Positions 46,020 to 57,584 of a stretch of 64,000 bases of DNA are shown in pieces. The notes beneath the pieces were generated by a model. That model searched no databases, was not told where the DNA came from, and worked only from the letters and a program-made list of their open reading frames with translations. Position 1 is the stretch's first letter. The number at the start of each line of letters is the position of its first letter. This stretch comes from Panax quinquefolius (Eukaryota > Streptophyta > Magnoliopsida > Apiales > Araliaceae), in NCBI GenBank assembly GCA_020205615.1, contig CM035165.1, positions 28,555,544 through 28,619,543 on the forward strand, read 5' to 3'. The position numbers and the translations under genes were made by a program.

Positions 46020-47383
46020 GTTTCATCTCTTACAGAATTCAAAGATGTATTTCCGAGGAGCTTCTCACGGACTACCACCTATTCGGGAATCGAGCATCAA
46101 ATTGATTTTGTTCCCTGCATGACGATTCCAAACCGCCCAAATTTTATCTGAGTAATCCCGAGGAAACGAAGGAGTTACAAAGGCAAGTCGACGAAATGAT
46201 GGAGAAAGGATTCGTGAGAGAAAGTATGAGCCCATGTGCGCTCCGGTGATCCTCTAAGGTCGTAAAAAGGATGGAAATGGAGGATGTGCATCGATTGTCG
46301 AGAGGTAAATAACATTATTAAGAAAATATCGACATCCCATTCCTCGCTTAGATGACACGTTAGATGAATTATAATGGTCTTCAGATATTTTCAAAAATCG
46401 ATTTAAAAAGTGGTTATCATCAAATTAGAATGCAAGAGGGTGATGAATGGAAAACAACGCTTAAAACTAAATACTGGCCTTTATGAATGGTTAAGATACC
46501 TTTTGGTTTAACTAATGCACCGAAAGCACTTTTCACGAGATTAATGAACCATGTTTTCAGGCCCATTCATGGAAAATTTGTCGTAGTTTATTTTGATGAT
46601 ATATTCGATTTAGCAAAAACTTCAAGATCATGCATCGATTTAAAACTGCTTTTAGATGTACTTTAGAAAGAAAAGTTATTTGCTAACACGGAGAAATGCA
46701 CGCTTTGTTCTGGATAGAATTGTTTTTCTCGCTTTGTTGTGAGTTCTGCTGTGGAGTCCAAGTTGATGAGAGAAAATACGGCGATCCGGGATCGCCGAGT
46801 CCAACCAACGTGAGTCAAGCACTAAGCTTTCATGGACCTCGCAAGTTTCTACCGACGCTTTGTTCGAATTTTAGTGAAATTAAAGCACCATCGACCGAGG
46901 TCATCAAGAAAAGTGTGGGCTTCAAGTGGGGTGATGAACAGAAAAGCATTTAATTTGATTAAGGATAAATCGACAAACGCTCCTTTACTTATTTTGCCTT
47001 AACTTTGCTAAAACTTTTGAGATCGAAAGTGATGCTTCGTGTTTAGGGATCGAGTCAGGTTGATGCAAGAAGGAAAACCAAAGGGCGATTTTAGCTTAAA
47101 AGTCGAGGGGGCGCTTTTGAACTATCCTACATACGACAAAGAGATGTACGCTTTGTTAGAGCTTTCGAGACACGGCAACACATACTTGGGCTCAAGGAGT
47201 TTGTGGATCCACACCGATCACTTAATCATTGAAATATTCAAGGGTCAACACAAGTCGAACAAAAGACACGCACGATGGATGGAATTTATCGAGACATTTC
47301 CATATGTTATTCGATATAAGCAAGGTAAGGAGAACACGTCGCTGCAGCAGATGCTTTATCTCTCGCAGTGTATGTTTTGTTAA
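46020..47383 (+). pseudogene. RT and RNase H of the second Ty3 element
   Basis: In shifting frames: FKDVFP near 46026, KELQRQVDEMMEKGFVRES near 46170, [18 protein letters not shown] near 46430, PFGLTNAPKALFTRLMNHVF near 46500 and the catalytic VVYFDDI near 46585. RNase H continues with FEIESDASCLG near 47010. The open stretch 47039-47383 then reads EGALLNYPTYDKEMYALLE and WIHTDHLI, ending at RYKQGKEN. Several stops and small deletions interrupt it, so no active polymerase can be made. Confidence 0.82.
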
Positions 47384-47539
47384 ATACTTGATACTTAAAT
47401 TGCTTGGGTTCGAACTAATTAAAGAGTTATATGATAACGACCTTGATTTCGTGAAGAGTTTAAAACTTGTGAAAAGAATGTTGTGGGTAAATACTTTAGA
47501 GTCGATGGATTCTTGTTTCGAGAAAATAAACCATGATTC

Positions 47540-48649
47540 CTCGCATGTTCTTTCGCGTGAGTTGTTGGTTGTGGAATCACACGGGGGGTGGTTTAATGGG
47601 ACATTTTGGTGTCGATAAAACTTTTGTCGCTTTTAAAAGAACATTTTATCGGGCCTCATATGAAAAGGGATGTAGAAAGAATATGTGATAGATGTATTAC
47701 TTGTCGCCAAGCTAAATCTCGTGTTCAACCCCACGGATCAGATACGCCATCGCTTATTCCTAATGAACCTGGATCGATCTTTCTATGGACTTTCAGGTTG
47801 GGTTTACCTAGGTCTAAGCATGGTTATGATTCGATATTTGTGGTCGTGGATAGATTTTCAAAATGGCACATTTTATTCCATGTCATAAAACCGATGACGA
47901 TCTCATGTCATTGATTTGTTTTAGTGGAGATTGTATGTCAGATGGTACGCCTAAAACTATTGTTTTCGATAGAGATACAAAGTTCTTAAGTTATTTTTGG
48001 AAGACCTTGTGGGGTAAATTGGGTACTAAATTGTTATTTTCTACTACTTGTCATCCACAAACCGATTTGGCCAAACCAAGTAGTAAATAGGACTTTTCTC
48101 AAGATTATTTACTTGCTATCATTAAAAAGAATATCAAGCAATGGGAAGAATGTTTACCACACGTGAAGTTTCAGCATATAACCGCTCGCTCATTCTCGCT
48201 ACTAATTTTTCTCCATTTGAAATTGTATATGGTTTTAATCCTTTCGACACCGCTGATTTATCACCGCTACACTGCTTCAATATACTAACATGGATGGAAC
48301 GAAAAAGGTCGATCGATTGTTAAGCGATTCATGAAAGAGCCAAAGCTAAACATCGAATCTGAGAACGGAACAATACATTAAGCACGCTAACAAGGGACTA
48401 CATCAAGTGATCTTTGAGCCCGAGATCGGGGTGTGGTTACATACGCGAAAGAAAGATTCCCTGCTCAAAGACGCTCAAATTGCTTCCGAGGGGAGATGGT
48501 CCATTTCAAGTTCTCGAGCGATCAATGACAATGCCTATAAATTGATTCGCCAGTGAGTATAATGTTAGTGCTACATTTAACGTTATCGATCTAAGTCCGC
48601 TTGATGTAGGTGACGATTTGAGGACAAATCCTTTTCAAGAGGAGAGGAA
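47540..48649 (+). pseudogene. Integrase of the second Ty3 element
   Basis: Zinc-binding end HFIGPHMKRDVERICDRC, then ITCRQAKS (47636-47720). The core has [20 protein letters not shown] and [20 protein letters not shown], keeping the second catalytic Asp. The block that should contain the first Asp reads FLWTFRLGLP, with the Asp lost. SPFEIVYGFNPFDTADL lies at 48200-48265. The C-terminal portion (FQVLERSMTM-like, then EYNVSATFNVIDLS) runs in shifting frames to the purine tract. The reading frame is closed by stops near 48085. Confidence 0.8.
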
Positions 48650-49538
48650 TGATGAGGACATGATACGCGTGGATTCAAACAAGACTAAAAAGGACGGGGA
48701 TCAAGCAAGGCTAGAACAAAGAGGTTCAAACAAAGTCTCAATGGATCGATCCAAGATGTTCAAATAAGTTAACGTAAGAAAATCCAAAAGAGGAGGCAAA
48801 AGAACATGAGACATTAATTTGGGTCAATTTAATACAAGCCCAATTTTAAATCTTTAAGTCAACATATTTCTTCTTAACAAAGTCAACATATTTACTTCCA
48901 ATAAAGGAGTATTATGGAAATCCTTTAAAGCAAAAGTCAAAAATAAGTCAATTTTATTTGGATTCTTTAATTTAAATTCTATTGTAATTAGGATTTCTTT
49001 TTAATTAGAATTCTTTTCCAAATCGATTTCTATTTTCTTATAGAATTAGGGTTATAGTTTATAAATTTCTATTAGGATTTGGATTGTTTTGAGTAGTATA
49101 AATAGAGGTGCAAGTCGATGTAATATGACACATTATCATTATTTATTATTCAATATATTTGTGAGGTTATTCTCTACTTTTTGGTTCTTTCAAGAATTCC
49201 TAAGTATTTTTCTTAGTTATTTTTTTCGAGATTCAATTGACTTATCATACAACAATTCATAGTTGTGTGTGTATGCCTTTCACCGATCAATCGCCGATCA
49301 GACCGAGATTACCGCTCAATATAAGTTTAGGGGTCAAGGTGTCGCTGTGTCCATTCAACGCAGTAATCTTAACGCGAGCAATTGTTATCAACCTCTGATC
49401 AAAATTACCGCTCACTGAATACCAAGAAATCACTGGCCCAACTGTGGAGCGTGATGTCTCTGCTCTTGCCAATGAAACCCGAGAAGTGCTCAAACAATGG
49501 GGTTAAGGTGTTGGTTTGGTTAAGCAATTCACCCAACA
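48650..49538 (+). mobile_element. 3' LTR of the second Ty3 element
   Basis: Begins TGATGAGGACATG after the purine tract and ends TTCACCCAACA, the same end word as the 5' copy at 43547. Relative to the 5' LTR it carries an extra segment of about 84 bp at 49417-49500 and smaller differences before it. Confidence 0.75.
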
Positions 49539-51304
49539 ATGAATGTGAAACTTTGAGATTTTTAGCCACTCCATTCCTTTGAATCTATAAATTATTATGT
49601 TTAAATATTAACCTTTTTACATCTTTAATTTGATAATGGTTATTGGAACATAAAGAGTTTGGGGTTCAATCATTTATGAAACTTTGTATAGATTGTTTCC
49701 CTATGAACCATCTTTTAATTCCTTTATATTTGTCATGTATAATCTATCTGCCCTTTTCTCTTTCCATTTGCTTCACATTTCCTATGGTAACCCAATTATT
49801 AACCACTTTTAAAAGTGGATTCGTTATTAAAGCCAGTTTCCATCAGTTAGCCTTAGAGATTGTTTATTTTGAAAAGCTGTATATATATACATAGATATAC
49901 AAGTGCAGTTAAATTCAAAAATGATCTGAAAATATTACGAAGATATTAATATTTATAAGTTTTATCATAAATTATCAGGAGAATATGAGGATTCAGGAAG
50001 AATAGCAGCAGCTCTGCGACCTTAATGAAATAGCTTTTTTTGAATCCAACAAACAACAATGACTACTTAGAAATAAGGATTAACTTGTGTACAATGCAAA
50101 TTTATTTGTGTGAATATGTATATCAATGCACAAACTGAGTTGTACTATTAGTATTATGCTGCAATTGGTATAGCTTACAGCTATGTGGTCTTATGCTTTC
50201 TATCTAAACTCTAAAGTTGCTAAACTTATATTCAGTTCTTTGAGCGTAATTGTCTACTCCTACTAACACCGTTGTTTCAAGTCTTAATGAAGTTGGTGCA
50301 TTATAATAAGTTGGCATGGGTAAGCATCAGAGCTCCGATATAGCATTTATGGCTGTTATTTTTTAGGAGATTTCTTAGGAAAGAGTTAGAAGTAGATGCT
50401 GAGCTATGAAGACTCGGGTACTGTTTGATAAAAGTGAATGAAAAGTTTTGATGTATAAGAGAATCTGAATGAGCTGAATGAGTTAAAAGTTTTAAATATA
50501 GAATGAAATAATGTGTTTGGTAACTGTTATCTAAAACATTTGAATACATATATTTTCCTATTTTTCTTCTTGACTATTGTGAACAAATTTATTATGTAAT
50601 TATAAATAAACAATGTTATTTAAAAAAAATTAAATATAAATTTGTGAACAATCTTTTGATGAAGTATACTATTAGTAATATAATATTAGGAATAAACACT
50701 AATTTTTGAAATCCTATCTGAAGACTAAAATAATATTCTGGTTATCAAAAACTTATAATTTAGCATTCAGTTTCTTGTTCATTACTTAAAGTATTTGCTA
50801 TATAAGACATGCAACATTTATTATTACCTAGTTCCATTTTATTTCATCCTATGATTATTTTTTTTCCGGCTCCCTGACAAGGGAGATAAATACATTTATA
50901 GATACATTATCCAATTAAGCATGTTATCAACTCGAATGCTTTCTGTGGAGACCCATTTGTGCAAAAGTTTGATAGTTCAACCTTCACTTAATCCGGCTAA
51001 ATGTGTGACATAGCTTTATCATGTTTAATCAGATATTATAATATTCATGGCCCTCTCGCGCATATACAGAAAATGTAAAGATTTTATGGCTGCATTTGTT
51101 TGTTGCTGCTAGTGCTTCTATTGGATTGGGGTTTGTTCCATCAAGTAGATGATTAAGTTTACAAATTTTAGCACGTTAGCAAGAATGAATCTTGTGATCA
51201 TATTGATAATGAATATGAATATTAGTGAATTTCAGAAAGAATGTTGATTGGTTTGATGATTAAGGTTCTATCAAAATAATCTTGTTAAAGCCGCTTTCTA
51301 TCGG
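49539..51304. other. Intergenic DNA
   Basis: No recognisable gene or element. Near 50410-50540 GTACTGTTTGATAAAAGTG and repeated GAATGA-type words hint at a MITE end, but no matching partner was found. Confidence 0.5.
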
Positions 51305-51307
51305 TTA

Positions 51308-51984
51308 GGCTGTGTTTGATTAGCTCTTTGACACCTCCTAATAGGTGTGCCTCTGATTCGGATCCAATTCAACAGGCACAAACCAACCTAGAATTATAGA
51401 TCTAAGGGGTGAAATTGGGATGGATGAGAAATTAAACAAAGAAAGAACTTTTTGATCCCGAAATACGAGGATAATATTGCTTGTTGGGTCGGCAGCCCGG
51501 AACACCACCCTCTCCCTATCCCTCTTTTGTCTTCTTTCTTCTAATCTACCTACTGTAATATGCAGCTGGGTTTGGTTTGGTTGGTGACTTGGTGTTACAG
51601 ATTGGATTGGATAGGATAGGCATGGATGTTTTATATATTCATTCAAACTGTTTTTCATTTATATTTATTTCCATTTTCAGATGATAAAATCATTTTTGTG
51701 TTATCAAAAAGTCAAATATATTTAGCATCAAATCTAAATAAGTTGAACATATATTGCAAAATAATAGACTGCTTCACCCGATTTTAAAATAATTATGATA
51801 TATCTATCAATTGCTTAAACTGTATATAGGGTTAAAATAGTAAAATACTATTATTCAGACATTTTGAAAAATTTAATTATCAAATAATATTTTTTTCATT
51901 CAGACACAATTCTGGACATATGCTTTATATTATTCAGATGTCTAAACTGTTTAGATCTTAATGTTCAATCTTATCAAACACACC
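51308..51984. mobile_element. PIF/Harbinger (Tourist-like) MITE, 677 bp
   Basis: TTA duplication at 51305-51307 and 51985-51987. Terminal inverted repeats are GGCTGTGTTTGATTAG on the left and, in reverse complement, GGTGTGTTTGATAAG on the right. Non-autonomous, with no transposase frame. Confidence 0.75.
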
Positions 51985-52054
51985 TTAGTCTGGAGATTGT
52001 ATATTTTGAAGATATTGGGATCCAATTACCATGAAGTTAATTTTATGTTAAATT

Positions 52055-52088
52055 GGTCAATTGACCAGTTATCATTGGTCAATTGACC
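52055..52088. promoter_or_regulatory. Two GGTCAATTGACC palindromes
   Basis: The same 12-bp palindrome occurs at 52055-52066 and 52077-52088, and a half-related GGTCAATTAA lies near 52147. Each palindrome contains TTGACC on both strands, a W-box core bound by WRKY factors. No gene start is nearby, so the regulatory role is only a possibility. Confidence 0.3.
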
Positions 52089-52558
52089 GATTCTAACATC
52101 TTAAAGAGAGAGATTACTTCTCGAAATGCGGCGTCGATAATTATATTGGTCAATTAATCGAAGTTAATTTTATGCTAACTACTCCCATGTGAATTGTGAT
52201 ATAAAGATTTTCTCTCTACTAAAAAAATGTCAAATTTTAAGGAATTAAATTGAGTACTTGAGAATTGAGACTTAATTACTTGCAAAAAATGAATTCCATG
52301 TTTACACCCATTAAAAAAAATTGGGATCTTACCCATTCGTAACACTACAAAATCCTTTGCGTAAAATTGAATCAACTTCCCAAGGGAAAAAAGAAAAATC
52401 AGTGCCACCACCACATTATGCAAAAGAAACCCACTTTATTGAAAAGTAGCCATTGGACAAAAGTTTTTACAATTTTTCAGGGTTTGGGTAGAAATTTATA
52501 TTTATTTATAGATAAAAATAATAATTTTACAAGTTACTTCTTACATGAATATTAAAGA

Positions 52559-53658
52559 GAATTGATATTTCCACAAGTGAGTCTTATTTTTAACTAAACC
52601 AATCCTTTGTGTAGTAGACTAACTATAGGATTTAATTCTTATGTCCAATTTACTCTTATTTAATCAAAGTTGAATTCTAATTTATTTTAACTATTGCTCA
52701 AAATTCAATTCAAATAAAACCAAGACAAAACAACATGTCGTCATTTTGATATTCAAATAAATTCTAATAACCAAATTTGATTCGTACCCCATGCATATAT
52801 TTTTTATTTAAAATTTGAGTGATTCTTTTCTCTCATTTTCTTCGTTTAACAGAGTAAAAAGAAATGGAGACGGTGAAACTAACTAGCAAATATAGATTGA
52901 TTCTGCTTTAGCAAGCTAACTAGCAAACGAATCTTTTTCTTTAGCAAATATAGAGTATAACAAAATACTTTTGTAAGACAATATGCAAATACAAATATGG
53001 CATATAATTCTCCAACAAATATAAAATAATTATTAATATGCCAAAAATATATTATACATAAATTAAGTTTTTGATACAAAAATATAAAAAAAAATACATC
53101 AACTAATGGTCACATGACTAGATGCATCAATGTAGCATCTTTCATGAAAATTACCACGTGTATATAATCTGAATTTTTTTATTAATTTTATATTTTTATG
53201 CTAATGGTGAAAATACAAAACAATTGAAAATTTAAGGTTCATAGCAAAAAAAAGGACTGGTGAAGAAAAATATTTATCCATTAGTAGAAGATTATCCAAA
53301 TTTAAAAAAGGAAGAAGCAAACAAGAATAAAAAGAGAAAACTTAATAGTAGAATTCACATATGAATTTTTGATTTTACCTCAAATCGCTTCTTTCACTCT
53401 CGCTTGACCCTTTGTAGATGAATAATGGCCGTAGGAGCAAAGATTGATATACAAAGAGAATAAGAAAGCTGGACAAGAGAATATGAATAGACTTTTGAGC
53501 AATAATTAAAATAAATTAGAATTCAACTTTTACTAAATAATGGCAAATTGGACATAAGAACTGAATCTTATAGTTAGTCTAGTGCACAAAGGGTTGATTT
53601 AATTAAAAATGGGACTCACTTGTAAAAATATCAAATTAACTTGTGGAAATATCAATTC
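52559..53658. mobile_element. Foldback element with ~150-bp arms
   Basis: The left arm 52559-52702 and right arm 53493-53658 are inverted copies. Shared words from the outer end inward are GAATTGATATTTCCACAAGT, TGAGTC, CCTTTGTG, AGACTAACTATA, TTCTTATGTCCAATTT, GTTGAATTCTAATTTATTTT and ATTGCTCAAAA. The right arm has one extra unit of about 22 bp. The loop of about 790 bp is AT-rich with repeated AGCAAATATAG words and no gene. Long inverted ends fit a Mutator-like non-autonomous element, but no 9-bp duplication was found. A partial third arm copy lies at 53927-53970. Confidence 0.75.
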
Positions 53659-53970
53659 CCATATAAAATAGAATTCACTAGGAAAAGAACTTGTGAAGTT
53701 AACATTTTCACTTATGAAAGCAAAATAAAGAAAGCTTAGTTTCCTTCTTCTACATACAAGATATTTTACAAAAAAAATGCGAATAGAGTCGATAGTTATA
53801 ACCAACCAAATCATTATTTAGAATTATGTTGTGAGACGACACTCGAATGATTAGGCCAAAAAATGCTAAAACAATTTAAAATAATATGATTACCTGTTCT
53901 CCAGTTTGGGTAGTAGTTAAGAAGGAAATTGATATTTTCCAAGTAAATTTGATAACTTCTCACATGAATA

Positions 53971-55865
53971 ATGAATAATAAGTAGGAAAACGGAATACAG
54001 AATGGCTCATTCTCATGGAATGAGAAAATAAAAAAAGAATGCTAGGTGAGAAGAAAAAAACATTCATAGATTGTTAAGTATAATTACTCTTCAATGTTTT
54101 GTTTAGGTAAACTACATAGCTTTTGTATAAAAACAAATATATCTGGTTGTTACATTGAAATGAAATGAACCATTCCAACTCGTACAAAATTGATTATTTT
54201 CAGTCCTTCTGTGGGTTGTGGAATGGCACACTCCATTCATTCCCTTTTCTATTAGTCTTTCAGATGATACCTCTATAGCACCGGATCATATAAACCATTG
54301 GGTTCACAAAGATCATCCATTAGCTCTTCTCAACCAACTCAAATGGAACAATACTACTAGATACCTTTATCTAGTGATCCATACTACGGTTGTGTTCAAT
54401 GTAAATTCTATCTTCATAGGATTTGTGCCGAGTTACCATCAGAACTGAATTACCCCATACACATATCTGTACGTAAGAACTGTACGTAACTCGGGCAACC
54501 AAGCTACATATATGCATGCCTTGTACAAGTGTGTGAACAGACTGACGAAGATGAAGGAATCAAGCTGAAGATTAGACAGTGTTGCTTATGATTCTATGTA
54601 TTGTAGTTTGTTTCATCCTTGTCTTGTGGGTTGTTTACAGGATCTTTCTTCATTTGTGGGATAAATTAACAGCTCTTATAAATTAACAGATCTTTCTTCA
54701 TTTCTTCAAATTACTTTATTTTAAAATTCAAAATATTTGAAAAACTGTTTTGTAAAGATATCATATCATATCTGTTGGATAAAATCTCTTTGCTAAAATC
54801 ATGTTATATTCCAACTAATAAGTTCTGAGCATTTTATGCTAACAAGATTATATAGCTGTTGGTCTATTCAATATATATACTGATCTTTCTTAGCTAAAGA
54901 TGGTAGAACTTTACAAGTTACATATTCTGATTTTAAGAAAAATTCTGAAGGAAAATTTCCAGCAATCATGTTTGCCTTGTTATTAATCTCTTTCGGCTGG
55001 AAGATCATAGTTATATTGTAAGTTAGCTTGTAGGTGTATTATACTGGATATTAAGGTTTTTTGGTCAGGTGCTTCTAAATTATGATATGAAGCCCAAGCC
55101 CACCCTAGAGACTCGCCCATGATCCTTCCAATGCAATTGTTTGTAGTAATAAAGAAGGAAAATGTTTTGCACTTTCTTATCAATGTGGAACTTGAGGTTT
55201 TTCAGAAAAACAAGTGATGTTCACAAGCAACTTGACTTTGAAATCCAACCACCAACAATATTTCCAACATTTTCTAGTTTCACTTTTTGCAAGGATGCTA
55301 CGTTTCCAATTTGTGGACTTGGTGGATGATGTATAAGATTATGCGGGACCATCAATTTGGTGCACAAGATTATTGACACTCTACACTCTTGTTATTGAGT
55401 TTTAAAATGGATGCAAAAGAAAATAAACGGACAAAAAACATAAGTTTCTGTAGTGGAATTGAACAATTCATCATCAATGCAACGCACACCTGTGTAAATT
55501 GACCCAATAAACATGTTGGACCACCTTCTTACCTGAAAGATTAACTTATTAGGTTGAACCTTTACCATACTTACCAACAGTTTCTTGTCTAATTCCTTTG
55601 TTATTGAGTTTTTTAATGAACGAAAAAGTTAAGAAATTGACGAAAAATTTAACCACTTTTCTTGTCAAACTTTTCTATCAAAAAATAAACGAATTTGGAC
55701 GAAAAACTAAATAACATAAAATCATCTTTTATAGTCTCTAGTATACCCTCTAGATTTTAAGCATAATAAAACTAATATAAGGAAACTTAGTAATTTAAAT
55801 GTGAAACTTAAGCTTTCTTTTATTTTACTTTATAACTCATTAATAATGTGAAATAAAACATACAA
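53971..55865. other. Intergenic DNA
   Basis: Contains a short AACTGTACGTAACTCGG-type repeat near 54465-54495 and isolated open stretches of 60-76 codons with no recognisable content (54218-54448 +, 54983-55183 -). No gene is supported. Confidence 0.5.
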
Positions 55866-56520
55866 CACTACTACAAGAAACTGGGTCATAGGCGACGGAC
55901 TCTTCCGTCGAGAATAACTAATTGTCTGTCGACAATGAGATCATTCTCGACGGATGAGTATGTCGCCCCTGTCGTCGCCCTCTGGGTCGTTACCTATGAT
56001 GCGCTGTCGACTTCCATCAACAATAAGATCAATCTCGACATACTCATAGACGACGGACAGTCTGTCAGATGAGAGAAACTACGTCGGAGAAAAGAGAGAA
56101 GGTGTTATCGGTCGAAGAGAGAGGAGAAGGTGTTGTCGGCCGGAGAGAGAGGAGACGAGATCGACGTGATGGAAAAGAGGAAGAGAAATCACGACAAAAA
56201 GAAGGGGGGAAAGGAAAAGTGAAACTGTTGTATCTAGCTAGGGATTTTAATTAAAAGTCATTCCCGGCAGGTTATCTATCGAGAATGACCTTAATTTCGA
56301 TGGCAGTGCTGTCGAAAATGCTATTAGTCCGTCGCCCCTCATTTTTCTTTCAAGCGCCAAAATATGCGCCAATTTTACACTACACTCTCGATGGACAACT
56401 ATTAATCTCGACGGACTGTCCGTCGACCCTTATGATGAAAAATGCAATATTTCATCCATAATCGACGGACTTGCCATCAAGATTAGGGTCATAGGCGACT
56501 ACAACTCATCTGTCAGCTGT
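55866..56520. mobile_element. CACTA-like element lacking its right terminus
   Basis: Left end CACTACTACAAGAAAC, followed by many TCGACGGAC/GTCCGTCGA words and a shared GGCGACGGA, like the subterminal arrays of the large CACTA element but of a different subfamily. The inner part 56065-56220 is purine-rich (GAGAGAGGAGAAGG repeats). No TTTCTTGTAGTG end is present; similarity stops near 56520. Confidence 0.6.
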
Positions 56521-57584
56521 GAGTTTATTTTTTGCACTCAATTGAAACATTAGCTGATACCTACTCCGGTCTTATGTAGGATAAAGGGCGTATGGTTTCT
56601 TTCCTCAAGTGTGGACAATTGGCCACCTGGATTTAGGGAAAAAAATAGTAGTATTAAAGATGCTAATTTTTTCAGAAAATATAACTAAATTTATACATAC
56701 ATAATATCATTATGACTTTTTTATGGTGTTAATATATGCACACTCTAAATAAATAATATATATTTAAATACGAATCGTGATTTAGATTCATTTCGTATAT
56801 ATATCGACAAATATGTGATCAAATAAAATTATTACCAAGCGTGAAAATTTATACGATAAAATAAAATAAATTAAGATACTTTTTTTTAATTCTTGCAACG
56901 TGAAAATCTATACGATAAAATAAAATAAATTAAGATATACTTATTTTTAATTCCTAAATATCTCATGTGGTCATAAGCCGCAATTATATAATTCAGGTGA
57001 AAGTTAACATACTATTGATAAATTGGAGCCTTTTTAGGTGAATAAGGTGTGAAAATTAAACCAAAAAGTACTCGCTGCTTGATAATAAAGACGGAATGAA
57101 CGATAATAAAAGAAAAAATTAAACATCAAAAAACATGTACACCGTCCATTTCAGTCTATACCAATCCAACGAAAAAATAGAAAAACAAAGGCAAGTTTTA
57201 CAGTCGAGTAAACTTTTTGCCAATTTACCAATAAAAACCAATTGTGAAAAATACTTGGACAAACTAAACAATCTCATAACTCAGTCTAATCAACATTGGT
57301 TACATTTTAACTTGGATATTCACAAGTCGCCACATAAAAAGACAATTGAATCCGCAATAACTCTTACCGTTTCACCTGGACCGCTGCCTCCAAAACCCAA
57401 AATCGTTGGAAGAAGCGAGGCCTTTAGTGCTATGTATCAAAAGCATCATCCGAAAGAAGCCTTGTATCTATCATGAAGCCTTGTATCATGACCTATTTTC
57501 TGGAGGGTTTAGTGCTCTCTACAAAAATGGTTGAAATTTGGCCACCTTGTATTGTGCAAACTGGTAATGAAAATAATTGATGAA
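56521..57584. other. Intergenic DNA and putative 3' UTR of the RNA-binding protein gene
   Basis: 56640-57110 is AT-rich, with a direct duplication GATAAAATAAAATAAATTAA near 56854 and 56918. Because the downstream gene is on the minus strand, about 57150-57584 would be its 3' untranslated region. A 113-codon plus-strand open stretch at 57135-57476 has no recognisable similarity. Confidence 0.4.

Larger units (their letters stand above)
42959..49538 (+). mobile_element. Second Ty3 retrotransposon, plus strand, frameshifted
   Basis: The 5' LTR (42959-43547, start lost in the gap) and 3' LTR (about 48650-49538) share long stretches such as TTTAATACAAGCCCAATTTT and GTAGTATAAATAGAGGTGCA, the latter with the TATA box. 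Order: LTR, TGGTATCAAAGC primer-binding-like site at 43611-43622, gag, protease, RT, RNase H, integrase, purine tract AAGAGGAGAGGAA, LTR. The C-terminal words EYNVSATFNVIDLSPLDVGD occur just before the 3' LTR. Almost every domain has frameshifts or stops. No target duplication could be read, because the left end is in the gap. Confidence 0.85.

Noticed and set aside
50400..50760. Possible MITE between GTTTGATAAAAG and TTATCAAAAAC
   Set aside because: The two ends match over only about 9 bp and no target duplication could be read.
57135..57476. 113-codon plus-strand open stretch
   Set aside because: No recognisable motif, lies in the probable 3' UTR of the opposite-strand RNA-binding gene, and lacks promoter or codon evidence.
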